This document shows, one piece after another, positions 17,150 to 25,612 of a stretch of DNA of 64,000 nt. The position numbers and the translations under genes were made by a program. Under the pieces are notes generated by a model that did not search any database, was not told the DNA's origin, and saw nothing but the letters and a program-made list of their open reading frames with translations. The DNA is from Bradyrhizobium daqingense (GTDB lineage Bacteria; Pseudomonadota; Alphaproteobacteria; Rhizobiales; Xanthobacteraceae): positions 5,194,001 through 5,258,000 of the forward strand of contig NZ_CP088014.1 in the NCBI RefSeq assembly GCF_021044685.1, written 5' to 3'. The number at the start of each line of letters is the position of its first letter. The stretch's first letter is position 1.

Positions 17150-18799
17150 ATGAGTGAGCGGCAGAACCAGTACAATATCGGCCTCGACAAGACTCCCGCC
17201 AACTATGTGCCCCTGACCCCGCTGAGCTTCCTCGCGCGCAGCGCCGCGGTCTTTCCCGATCACGTCAGCACCGTCTATGAGGGCCGCAGCTTCACCTGGG
17301 CGCAGACTCATGAACGCTGCCGACGGTTTGCATCCTATCTTGCGGGTAAGGGTATAGGCGTCGGCGACACCGTGGCCGCGATGCTGCCGAACATCCCCGC
17401 GATGAACGAAGCGCATTTCGCAGTGCCCATGACCGGCGCTGTGCTCAACGCCCTCAACATCCGCCTCGATGCGCCTTCTATCGCGTTCCAGCTCGATCAT
17501 GGCGGCGCCAAGGTCATCCTGGTCGACCCGGAGTTCTCTGGCGTCATCAGCGACGCGCTGGCGCAGATGACCGGGCCCAAGCCGTTCGTGATCGACGTGG
17601 ACGATGACGCCTTCAAGGGTGGCAAACGTATCGGCGAGATCGAATATGAGGCGGCGCTCGGGCTCGGAGATCCGAACTTCACCGTGATCCTCCCGCAGGA
17701 GGAGTGGGACGCGATCGCACTGAGCTACACCTCGGGCACCACAGGCAATCCTAAGGGCGTCGTCACCCATCATCGCGGCGCGTACCTCAACGCCGTCAGC
17801 AACATCCTCGCCGGCAATCTCGGCCAGCATCCGGTCTATCTGTGGACGCTGCCGATGTTCCACTGCAACGGCTGGTGCTTCCCGTGGACCATTGCGGCGG
17901 CCGCGGGCATCAATGTCTGCCTGCGCAAGGTGGAGCCGAGCAAGATCTTCGAGCTGATCAAGCAGCATGGCGTCACCCATATGTGCGGCGCGCCGATCGT
18001 CTACAACACTCTGATCAACGCGCCCGATGCGCCCAAAGGCAACGCCGCGCGCCGGGTCGTCGGCCTGATCGCTGGCGCTGCGCCGCCGGTCGCCGTGCTC
18101 GAAGGCGCCGAAAGCATCGGCATCAAGCTGACGCATGTGTACGGCCTGACCGAGGTCTACGGCCCCGCCTCCGTCTGTGCCGAGCAGCCCGGCTGGGATG
18201 ACCTGCCCGCCGCCGAGCGCGCGCGCATGAAGCGCCGGCAGGGCGTGCCCTATCCGCTCGAGGAAGCCGTCACCGTCATCAACCCGCAAACGATGAGGCA
18301 AGTGCCACGTGACGGCGAGACCATCGGCGAGGTCATGTTCCGCGGCAACATCGTGATGAAGGGCTACCTCAAGAACGAGAAGGCGACCCGGGAAGCCTTC
18401 GAGGGCGGCTGGTTTCACACCGGCGATCTCGGCGTGCTCGACGAGCACGGCTACGTCATCATCAAGGACCGCTCCAAGGACATCATCATCTCAGGCGGCG
18501 AGAACATCTCCTCGGTCGAGGTCGAGGACATCCTCTACAAGCACCCGGCCGTGCTGTTCGCGGCAGTGGTTGCCAAACCCGATCCGAAATGGGGCGAGGT
18601 GCCCTGCGCCTTCGTCGAGCTGAAGGATGGCGCCAGCGCAACTGAGGCCGAGATCATCGCGTTCTGCCGATCCCATCTGAGCGGATTCAAGACCCCGAAG
18701 GCGATCGTGTTCGGGCCGATCCCGAAGACGTCGACGGGCAAGATCCAGAAATTCCTGCTGCGTAACGAGGTCGGATCGGTGAAGGCGATCTCGGCCTAG
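17150..18799 (+). CDS. Acyl-CoA ligase, AMP-dependent synthetase family
   Basis: This enzyme activates a carboxylic acid to its CoA thioester through an acyl-adenylate. The P-loop-like A3 motif (SYTSGTTGNPKGV, around residues 192-204), the A5 YGLTEVYG, the hinge 'FHTGDLGVLDEHGYVIIKDR' with 'IISGGENISSVEVE', and the A10 lysine in PKTSTGKIQK are all present over 549 residues. It resembles medium-chain, aryl or DmdB-type ligases; the exact substrate is not readable. ATG 17150 has AGGAGG 6 bases upstream. Its place directly behind a TRAP transporter suggests that the imported acid is its substrate. Confidence 0.92.
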   Translation: MSERQNQYNIGLDKTPANYVPLTPLSFLARSAAVFPDHVSTVYEGRSFTWAQTHERCRRFASYLAGKGIGVGDTVAAMLPNIPAMNEAHFAVPMTGAVLNALNIRLDAPSIAFQLDHGGAKVILVDPEFSGVISDALAQMTGPKPFVIDVDDDAFKGGKRIGEIEYEAALGLGDPNFTVILPQEEWDAIALSYTSGTTGNPKGVVTHHRGAYLNAVSNILAGNLGQHPVYLWTLPMFHCNGWCFPWTIAAAAGINVCLRKVEPSKIFELIKQHGVTHMCGAPIVYNTLINAPDAPKGNAARRVVGLIAGAAPPVAVLEGAESIGIKLTHVYGLTEVYGPASVCAEQPGWDDLPAAERARMKRRQGVPYPLEEAVTVINPQTMRQVPRDGETIGEVMFRGNIVMKGYLKNEKATREAFEGGWFHTGDLGVLDEHGYVIIKDRSKDIIISGGENISSVEVEDILYKHPAVLFAAVVAKPDPKWGEVPCAFVELKDGASATEAEIIAFCRSHLSGFKTPKAIVFGPIPKTSTGKIQKFLLRNEVGSVKAISA

Positions 18800-18814
18800 C
18801 TTGGCGCCGCGGGT

Positions 18815-19612
18815 TTAGCGCGTCTCCAGGCGCAGCCCGTCATAGGCCGGCACTACGCCGGCGGGCAGCGACAGCCGGAGGACCTCGTAATCGACCTCGT
18901 AGGCCATGTTGGTGATGACCGCGCGTTTCGGCTTGAATCGCTCGATCCATGACAGCGCGTCGTTGACGCTGAAATGACTGGAATGGGTGGTGTAACGCAA
19001 ACCATCGACGATCCAGAGGTCGAGGTTTTCGAGTGCGCCCCAGCTCTCAGGCGGAATGTCGTTGAGATCGGGCGTATAGGCGGCATCCCCGATGCGGTAG
19101 CCGAGCGCGGGAATGTTGCCGTGCTGCACCAGAAAGGCGGTCATCGTCACCGCACCACCCTTCCCCACGATCGTCTGGCTCTCGCCCGCCTCGATCGAAT
19201 GCTGCGTCAGGATCGGCGGATAATCGCTCCCTTCCGGTGAGATGAAGCAATAGGAGAACCGCGACATGATATCCTTGGCGGTCGACTGATTGAGGTAGGT
19301 TGGGATGCGCTGACGCATCTTCATGACGACCGAGCGCAGATCGTCCATGCCATGGGTCTGGTCGGCGTGCTCGTGGGTCAGGAACACGGCGTCGATGTGG
19401 TCGACATCGGCCGACAGCAATTGCTCGCGCAGGTCGGGGGAGGTGTCGATCACGATACGCGTGGTGCCGTGCTCGGAGGTGCGTTCGACCAGCAGCGAAC
19501 AGCGACGACGGCGGTTCTTGGGGTTGTTGGGATTGCAGGCGCCCCAGCCGAGCGCCGGGCGCGGCACGCCGGCGGAGGAGCCGCATCCCAGGATCGTCAG
19601 CGTCAGCGTCAT
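18815..19612 (-). CDS. MBL-fold metallo-hydrolase (PhnP-like)
   Basis: This 265-residue metallo-beta-lactamase-fold hydrolase is of the PhnP/lipoyl-transfer-neighbour type ('LGCGSSAGVPRPALGWGACNP' at the N-terminus). The metal motif reads THEHADQTHGMDDLR (H80, H82, D84), with Gln at position 85 where the usual HxHxDH motif has His; the nearby H87 may compensate. Such proteins act on cyclic or phosphodiester substrates, but the physiological substrate here is unknown. It follows tatD with a 4-base ATGA overlap, so it is translated with the metG-tatD block. It converges on the acyl-CoA ligase with a 15-base gap. Confidence 0.9.
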   Translation of the reverse strand: MTLTLTILGCGSSAGVPRPALGWGACNPNNPKNRRRRCSLLVERTSEHGTTRIVIDTSPDLREQLLSADVDHIDAVFLTHEHADQTHGMDDLRSVVMKMRQRIPTYLNQSTAKDIMSRFSYCFISPEGSDYPPILTQHSIEAGESQTIVGKGGAVTMTAFLVQHGNIPALGYRIGDAAYTPDLNDIPPESWGALENLDLWIVDGLRYTTHSSHFSVNDALSWIERFKPKRAVITNMAYEVDYEVLRLSLPAGVVPAYDGLRLETR

Positions 19613-20397
19613 GCGCCTTCCGAAACCTTCACCTTGGAGAACAAACGGAAGAAGTTGTCGGTGGTCTGACGCGAGATCTCTTCCAGCGACACGCCGCGCG
19701 TTTCAGCAAGCACCTTGGCGACCTCGACGACATAAGCCGGCTCGTTGCGTTTGCCCCGGAACTTCCCGGGCGCAAGATAGGGCGAATCTGTTTCGACCAG
19801 AATACGGTCGGACGGCAGCTCGGCGGCCAGCGCACGCAGGGCTTCCGATTTCTTGAAGGTGAGGATGCCCGTGAAACCGATATAGAGCCCCAGCGCCACC
19901 GCCTTCAGCGCAAGCTCGCGCCCGCCTGTGTAACAATGCAGCACGCCGCGAAACGATCCACGCCCGGCCTCCTCTTCGAGGATGCGCGCGCAGTCCTCGT
20001 CCGCCTCGCGGGTGTGGATCACCAGCGGCAGGCCGGTGGCGCGGGCCGCGGCAATGTGAGCGCGAAAGCCCCTCGCCTGCGCGTCGGGTGAGCCGTTGTC
20101 GTAGAAATAATCGAGCCCGGCTTCGCCGAGCGCGACGACCTTGGGATGCTCCGTCAGCGCGACCAGTTCGTCCGGCGTGATGCCGTCCTCCTCATCCGCG
20201 TTGTGGGGATGGGTGCCGACCGAGCAATAGACGTCGTCATAGCGCGCGGCGATGCCCAGGAGCTGGTTCAGCTTCTTCACCCGCGTCGAGATCGTAACCA
20301 TGCGCGTGATGCCGGCCGCCCGCGCGCGCGAGACGATCCCGTCGAGATCATCCGAAAAATCGGGAAAATCCAGATGACAATGGCTGTCGACCAGCAT
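19609..20397 (-). CDS. TatD-family metal-dependent hydrolase (DNase)
   Basis: This TIM-barrel metal-dependent hydrolase of the TatD/YcfH family has 262 residues. It starts MLVDSHCHLDFPDF with the HxH metal pair, and later shows 'VGTHPHNADE', 'ALGEAGLDYFYDN', 'VIHTREADED', 'GVLHCYTGG' and 'LVETDSPYLAP'. Family members are 3'-5' DNases with roles in repair or nucleic acid turnover. ATG 20397 is chosen because it gives the canonical N-terminus; the frame extends much further upstream only as the antisense of metG. It is 13 bases after metG and overlaps the MBL gene by 4 bases. Confidence 0.93.
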   Translation of the reverse strand: MLVDSHCHLDFPDFSDDLDGIVSRARAAGITRMVTISTRVKKLNQLLGIAARYDDVYCSVGTHPHNADEEDGITPDELVALTEHPKVVALGEAGLDYFYDNGSPDAQARGFRAHIAAARATGLPLVIHTREADEDCARILEEEAGRGSFRGVLHCYTGGRELALKAVALGLYIGFTGILTFKKSEALRALAAELPSDRILVETDSPYLAPGKFRGKRNEPAYVVEVAKVLAETRGVSLEEISRQTTDNFFRLFSKVKVSEGA

Positions 20398-20410
20398 CAC
20401 ACGAACGCCT

Positions 20411-22414
20411 TCAGGCCGCCGGCTCGATGTAGCGCGGGAATGCCGGCGTCGGCGCCGGCAAGGTCGAGCCGGGCGCGATCCGCTTGGCGCCGCCGAGCAT
20501 CGCGAAACTGCGCTCGTCCGCGGGGATGCCGAGGCTGTCGAGCAGCAATCCCGAGGCCGTCGGCATCGCCGGCTGGGCCAGGATCGCGATCTGGCGCACG
20601 ACCTCGGCGGTGACATAGAGCACCGTCTTCTGCCGCGCAGGGTCGGTTTTGGCGAGCGCCCATGGCGCCTCGCCCGCGAAATAACGGTTGGCCTCTGCGA
20701 CCACCGCCCACACGGCATTGAGCCAGTGATGGATCTGCTGCGTTGCCATGGCTTCGCGCGATGCGGCGACCATGCCGTCGGCCATCGCCAGGATGGCCTT
20801 GTCATTGTCGCTGAACTCGCCCGGCTCCGGCAGCACGCCGCCGAGTTGCTTGGCGATCATCGACAATGAGCGTTGCGCAAGGTTGCCGAGGTCGTTGGCG
20901 AGATCGGCATTGATCCGCGCGACGATGGCCTCGTGGTTGTAATTGCCGTCCTGGCCGAACGGCACCTCGCGCAGAAAGAAGTAGCGCAACTGGTCGACAC
21001 CGTACTGGTCGGCGAGGTTGAATGGATCGACAGTGTTGCCGACCGACTTCGACATCTTCTCGCCCCTGTTGAACAGGAAGCCGTGGGCGTAGACCCGCTT
21101 CGGGAGCGGAATCCCCGCAGACATCAGGAACGCCGGCCAATACACGGCGTGGAAACGGATGATGTCCTTGCCGATGATGTGCACGTCGGCCGGCCAATAG
21201 CGCCAGTTCGCGTCCTGCTCGTCGGGGAAGCCGACGCCGGTGATGTAGTTGGTCAGCGCGTCGACCCAGACATACATCACGTGCTCTTCGTCGCCGGGCA
21301 CCTTCACGCCCCAATCGAACGTCGTCCGCGAGATCGAGAGATCGCGCAGGCCACCTTTGACGAAGCTCACCACCTCGTTCTTGCGCGAGTCAGGCCCGAT
21401 GAATTCGGGGTGGTCTGCATAAAGCCTCAGTAGCTTGTCCTGGTACGCCGACAGGCGGAAGAAATAGCTCTTCTCCTCGACCCATTCGACCGGCGTGCCC
21501 TGCGGGCCGAGCCGGACGCCGTCTTCGTTCACGCGCGTTTCGTCCTCGGCGTAATACGCCTCGTCCCGCACGGAGTACCAACCGGCATAGGTGTCGGCAT
21601 AGATGTCGCCGTTCGCTTCCATGCGCCGCCAGATCTCCTGGCTGGAGCGATGATGCTGCTCCTCGGTGGTGCGGATGAAGCGGTCGAACGACACGTTCAG
21701 ACGCTGGTCCATTTCCTTGAAGCGGCCGGCATTGCGGGCCGCCAGCGCGGAGACGGACATGTTCTCGCCGGCCGCCGTCTGAACCATTTTCTGACCATGC
21801 TCGTCGGTGCCCGTCAGGAAGAACACGTCCTTGCCGTCGAGCCGCGCAAAGCGCGCCAGCACGTCGGTCGAGATCGCCTCATAGGCGTGACCGATATGCG
21901 GGCTGCCATTGGGATAGGCGATCGCCGTCGTGATGTAGAAGACGTTGTCGCGCGCAGGAGCGGCGACGGGCGCTGTGACCTGCGAAGCCGCAGCGGGCTT
22001 TGGCGCACGGGGTGCCTTTGGCTTGGACACTTTTGGCTTGGACACCTGGGACTTCAACGTCTCCGGCGGCGTAGCGACGGCAGCCGGAGCGGACGTCACG
22101 GCGGACGCAGCCGCCCTGGCCTTCTTGGCCACCTGCTTCGGCGGAGCCTTGGCCGGTGTCTTGGCCAGTGTCTTGGCCAGTGTCTTGGCCGCCTTCTTGA
22201 CCGCCTTCTTGGCGGCAGGATGCTTCTTAGCCGTCTTCTTGGACGTCTTCGCAGTGCCTTTCTTCATGCCCTTCTTGGCAGCAGCCTTCTTGGCCTTTTT
22301 CGCAGCTTTGAGCGCGAGCGCCTTCACAGCCTTCTTCGCGGTTTTCTTGGCGGCCTTCTTCGCAGCCTTCTTGCCGCTCTTGCGTTTGACGGTTTTCTTA
22401 GCTCGCGTTGCCAC
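20411..22414 (-). CDS. metG: Methionyl-tRNA synthetase with histone-like N-terminal tail
   Basis: This class I synthetase charges tRNA-Met. The catalytic core begins near residue 158 (DNVFYITTAIAYPNGSPHIGH); the HIGH motif has H173 and the KMSKS lysine is K453. No C-terminal EMAPII domain is present and the usual zinc-knuckle cysteines are replaced (DEAYYAEDETRV). The first roughly 150 residues are an unusual Lys/Ala/Pro-rich tail with KKAAKKAAKK- and AKTLAKTLAKTPAK-type repeats, like histone H1 or AlgP tails. GTG 22414 (or GTG 22417) is preferred because AAAGGA precedes it. The ATG at 22,567 would overlap holB by 106 bases. It lies between holB and tatD. Confidence 0.93.
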   Translation of the reverse strand: MATRAKKTVKRKSGKKAAKKAAKKTAKKAVKALALKAAKKAKKAAAKKGMKKGTAKTSKKTAKKHPAAKKAVKKAAKTLAKTLAKTPAKAPPKQVAKKARAAASAVTSAPAAVATPPETLKSQVSKPKVSKPKAPRAPKPAAASQVTAPVAAPARDNVFYITTAIAYPNGSPHIGHAYEAISTDVLARFARLDGKDVFFLTGTDEHGQKMVQTAAGENMSVSALAARNAGRFKEMDQRLNVSFDRFIRTTEEQHHRSSQEIWRRMEANGDIYADTYAGWYSVRDEAYYAEDETRVNEDGVRLGPQGTPVEWVEEKSYFFRLSAYQDKLLRLYADHPEFIGPDSRKNEVVSFVKGGLRDLSISRTTFDWGVKVPGDEEHVMYVWVDALTNYITGVGFPDEQDANWRYWPADVHIIGKDIIRFHAVYWPAFLMSAGIPLPKRVYAHGFLFNRGEKMSKSVGNTVDPFNLADQYGVDQLRYFFLREVPFGQDGNYNHEAIVARINADLANDLGNLAQRSLSMIAKQLGGVLPEPGEFSDNDKAILAMADGMVAASREAMATQQIHHWLNAVWAVVAEANRYFAGEAPWALAKTDPARQKTVLYVTAEVVRQIAILAQPAMPTASGLLLDSLGIPADERSFAMLGGAKRIAPGSTLPAPTPAFPRYIEPAA

Positions 22415-22461
22415 CACGAATTCCTTTACCGGCTTCTCGAAATTTGGAAACGGCTCTGCGC

Positions 22462-23508
22462 CTAGCGCGTTGCGTCCGCCAGCCAGCCGAACACCGAGAA
22501 AACCAAGGGCTTGCGCTCCAGATTGTAGGTTTCGGTGTCGCGCGCAGCGCGGACGATCTTTTCCCATACCTCAGCTAGACGCGCAAGGCGCGGCAGGTTC
22601 TGGTTGGCGTTGGCGTCGTCCGCATGCAGACGCTCCGCGATCCAGCGGTCGATGCCATCGATGAAGGCCGCGAGCGCGACGCGGTCGTTAGTGGGAAGCG
22701 AATCGCCGAGCGTGTGCAATTCGCGCGGATCGACCTGCGGCAGACGCGCGAGCAGCGCCGCCGTGCGCTGCTGGAGCTTGAGCGCATCGCCGCCGAGCAG
22801 CGTCAGCGCCCGCGCAACACTGCCCTCCGAGGCCTCGGCCGCCTCGCGCAGCGCCGGATCGCTCGGATCGAGATCGGCCGCCGAGGCTGCAGCGCCGATC
22901 ACATCGTCCGTGGCGAGCGGGCGAAGCCGCAGCTTGCGGCAGCGCGACTGGATCGTGGCGAGCACGCGTGCGGGGGCGTGGCTGACCAGCAAGAAGAGCG
23001 ATCGCTGCGGGGGCTCTTCGAGGATCTTCAGCAGCGCGTTGGCTGCATTCGGATTGAGTTCGTCGACGGTGTCGACGATGCAGACGCGCCAGCCTTCGGC
23101 GGCAGCCGTGGAGCCGAAGAAGCCGATCGTCTCGCGCGTCTCGTCGACGGTGATGACGGTGCGCATCACGCCGCGGTCGTTGGCGGTGCGCTCCAGCGTC
23201 AGCAGGCCGCCATGCGAGCTCGCCGCGACCTGCCGCGCCACGGAATCATTGGGATCGATCGCAAGGTCCTCTGCGTGCTGTACCGACGGCGCCAGCGGCT
23301 GACCATGGGCGAGCACGAAGCGCGCCATGCGGTAGGCCAGCGTCGCTTTGCCGATCCCCTGCGGTCCGCCGATCAGCCAGGCATGCGGGATGCGCCCGCT
23401 GCGATAGGCCGCGAGCAGCGCCGCCTCGGCCTCGCGATGGCCGAACAGCCTCGACGTTTCGCGCGGATGCGCAATGGCGGTTTCGCGCTCGGTCTGACGC
23501 GGACTCAT
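22462..23508 (-). CDS. holB: DNA polymerase III subunit delta'
   Basis: This 348-residue clamp-loader subunit has the AAA+ fold: FGHREAEAALLAAYRSG, a P-loop variant GPQGIGKATL, 'VCIVDTVDELNPNAANALLKILEEPP' (Walker B region) and sensor 'LVSHAPARVLATIQSRCRKLRLRPL'. The zinc-binding cysteines found in gamma/tau are absent, as usual for delta'. ATG 23508 overlaps the tmk stop by 4 bases (ATGA), the classic tmk-holB arrangement. The start gives the expected MSPRQ N-terminus with the ATPase fold at about residue 20. Confidence 0.94.
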   Translation of the reverse strand: MSPRQTERETAIAHPRETSRLFGHREAEAALLAAYRSGRIPHAWLIGGPQGIGKATLAYRMARFVLAHGQPLAPSVQHAEDLAIDPNDSVARQVAASSHGGLLTLERTANDRGVMRTVITVDETRETIGFFGSTAAAEGWRVCIVDTVDELNPNAANALLKILEEPPQRSLFLLVSHAPARVLATIQSRCRKLRLRPLATDDVIGAAASAADLDPSDPALREAAEASEGSVARALTLLGGDALKLQQRTAALLARLPQVDPRELHTLGDSLPTNDRVALAAFIDGIDRWIAERLHADDANANQNLPRLARLAEVWEKIVRAARDTETYNLERKPLVFSVFGWLADATR

Positions 23509-24191
23509 CGCGATAGCACCGATGCCGGCGTCGGAAGGAGACGTTCGCGCAGCGCCGTCCAGATGCGCCCGGCAACCGTATCGGGGTCGGAGTTGGCGTC
23601 GATCAGCACACACCGCGCGGGCTCTTCCGCAGCGATCTTCTGATAGGCATCGCGCAGATCTTGGTGGAACTTGAGGTTCTCGCCCTCGAAGCGGTCGGGC
23701 GTGGCGCTGCCGCGGCGCGCGGCGGCGCGCTGCAGGCCGATCTCGACCGGCAGGTCGAGGATGATGGTGAGGTCCGGCTTGAGATCGCCGATCGTGACAC
23801 GCTGCATCGCGTTGATCAGGCCAGCCGGCACGCGGCCGAGGCTGCCCTGGTAGGCCCGCGTCGAGTCGGCGAAACGGTCGCAAAGTACCCAGGCGCCCTG
23901 GTTGAGCGCGGGCTGAATCACCGTGCGGACATGGTCGTCGCGGGCTGCGGCGAACAGCAGCGTCTCGGCCTCGGGCCCGAGCAGCTTGCCCATTCCCGAC
24001 AGTACCAGATGGCGCATGATCTCGGCGCCCGGCGAGCCGCCCGGCTCGCGCGTGACCAGGATGCGCATCCTTGCCGCCTTGAGGCGATCGGCTAGCTTCT
24101 TGATCTGGGTCGACTTGCCCGTTCCCTCACCACCTTCAAAGGTGATGAAGCGTCCGCGTCCAGACGGCCAGCGTACCGCACTTTCACTCAT
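23505..24191 (-). CDS. tmk: Thymidylate kinase
   Basis: This kinase phosphorylates dTMP to dTDP using ATP. The 228-residue protein has the P-loop FEGGEGTGKST, the DR(F) motif in CDRFADSTRAYQG, and 'ILDLPVEIGLQRAAARRG' leading to the lid with Arg residues. It starts 2 bases after the dacC-like gene stop and overlaps holB by 4 bases, so dac-tmk-holB are likely one transcript. Confidence 0.95.
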   Translation of the reverse strand: MSESAVRWPSGRGRFITFEGGEGTGKSTQIKKLADRLKAARMRILVTREPGGSPGAEIMRHLVLSGMGKLLGPEAETLLFAAARDDHVRTVIQPALNQGAWVLCDRFADSTRAYQGSLGRVPAGLINAMQRVTIGDLKPDLTIILDLPVEIGLQRAAARRGSATPDRFEGENLKFHQDLRDAYQKIAAEEPARCVLIDANSDPDTVAGRIWTALRERLLPTPASVLSR

Positions 24192-24193
24192 GG

Positions 24194-25456
24194 TCAGAGC
24201 TTCTCGGCGCCTGCGCGGAACATACCGATCACGAGCTCGCTGGCACCGTCGATCGCGCGGCGCATGGTCGAGCCGGTGCCAACAGCCTCGGCGGCATAGA
24301 CCGGCGTCTCCACCGCAATGTTGCCGCTGCGCCAGACTTTGACCACGCCGATCCTCTGGCCGGCCTCGACCGGCGCCCGCACCGGGCCGCTATAGACGAC
24401 GCGGGCGATCAGCTTGTCGCTGCCGTTCCTGTGCACCATCACCTTCACGGGCGTCTTGGCGACGAGCTTGACCGAACGGCTCTCGCCGCCGAACACCTTG
24501 GCGTAACCGACGGCATGCTCGGCCGCGATCAGCGTGCGGGTCTCGAAATTGCGAAAGCCCCATTCCAGCATCTTCTTGGCTTCCGTGGCACGGTCATCAG
24601 GATCGTCCAATCCGTTGACGACCACGATCAGCCGCGTGCCGTTCTGCACGGCCGAGCCGACCATGCCGTAGCCGCCTTCCTTGGTGAAGCCGGTCTTGAG
24701 GCCGTCGGCGCCTTCCATCGAATTGAGCAGCGGATTCCGGTTCGGCTGGCGGATCTTGTTCCAGGTGAACTCCTTCTCGCCGAACAGTTTGTAGAACTCG
24801 GGGAAATCCAGGATGATATGCCGGGCAAGCATGCCGAGCTCGCGCACCGTCATCTTGTTGCCGGGATCTGGCAAGCCGCTCGCGTTGGCGAAGGTCGATC
24901 GGGTGAGACCGAGCTCGCGCGCGCGCTTGGTCATGAAGTCGGCCGCGAAGATCCGCTCGTTGCCCGCCATGGCCTCGGCGAGTGCGATACAGGCATCGTT
25001 GCCGCTCTGGATGATGGCCCCATGCAGGAGATCGTCGACCGAGACCTTGCTGTTGATGGCGGCGAACATGGTCGAGCTGCCCGAGGGCGCCCCGCCCCTG
25101 CGCCAAGCATTCTCGCTGATCCGATACTCGTCCGTCAGCTTGATGTCGCCCTTCTTGACGGCGTTGAAGACGACCTCCGCGGTCATCAGCTTCATCATGC
25201 TGGAGGGCGCGCGCAGCTCGTCGGCGTTCTTCTCGAACAGCACGCTGCCCGAGGAGGCCTCGATCAGGATCGCAGTCGGGGCATCGCCGTCGAAACCTGC
25301 GTCCTCCGCTTTCTTGGCGCCCTGGACGCTCTGGTTGGCGGCGTAGATCGCCCCGCCCCAGCCGATGCCCATGACCAGAACCGCCGCGATCAGCCCGCGC
25401 GCCAGCGCACCGGCGGTGAGCCGTGGGCGACGAAGCTGGGAAAGAGGAAATGCCAT
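24194..25456 (-). CDS. D-alanyl-D-alanine carboxypeptidase (PBP5/6 family)
   Basis: This low-molecular-mass penicillin-binding protein trims the terminal D-Ala of peptidoglycan stem peptides in the periplasm. All three active-site motifs are present: SMMK (S86, K89), SGN (151-153) and KTG (254-256). An N-terminal hydrophobic segment (residues 16-42, GALARGLIAAVLVMGIGWGG) acts as signal or anchor, and the C-terminal PBP5_C-type beta domain follows ('KLVAKTPVKVMVHRNGSDKLIARVVYSGPV'). Length 420 fits the family. It is divergent from the epoxide-hydrolase-like gene across 156 bases. Confidence 0.94.
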   Translation of the reverse strand: MAFPLSQLRRPRLTAGALARGLIAAVLVMGIGWGGAIYAANQSVQGAKKAEDAGFDGDAPTAILIEASSGSVLFEKNADELRAPSSMMKLMTAEVVFNAVKKGDIKLTDEYRISENAWRRGGAPSGSSTMFAAINSKVSVDDLLHGAIIQSGNDACIALAEAMAGNERIFAADFMTKRARELGLTRSTFANASGLPDPGNKMTVRELGMLARHIILDFPEFYKLFGEKEFTWNKIRQPNRNPLLNSMEGADGLKTGFTKEGGYGMVGSAVQNGTRLIVVVNGLDDPDDRATEAKKMLEWGFRNFETRTLIAAEHAVGYAKVFGGESRSVKLVAKTPVKVMVHRNGSDKLIARVVYSGPVRAPVEAGQRIGVVKVWRSGNIAVETPVYAAEAVGTGSTMRRAIDGASELVIGMFRAGAEKL

Positions 25457-25612
25457 GGCCTAGCCCTGAGAGCGGCGTTCTAACAGTTGGAACAGGTGCG
25501 AACAACACAGCGTTGACCGCGCCTTCCCGAGATTGCACGATTCTCGTCGCGCCCCTATCGTGGCACATCACATTTCCCGACCAAACCCCTGAAACAAGGC
25601 GGAAAAGCGAAA

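Noticed and set aside
17057..18448. 463-codon minus-strand frame
   Set aside because: Antisense of the acyl-CoA ligase, whose motifs are complete.
22140..22390. Repeats in metG as a mobile or CRISPR repeat
   Set aside because: They are codon-level repeats of a Lys/Ala-rich protein tail in frame with metG.
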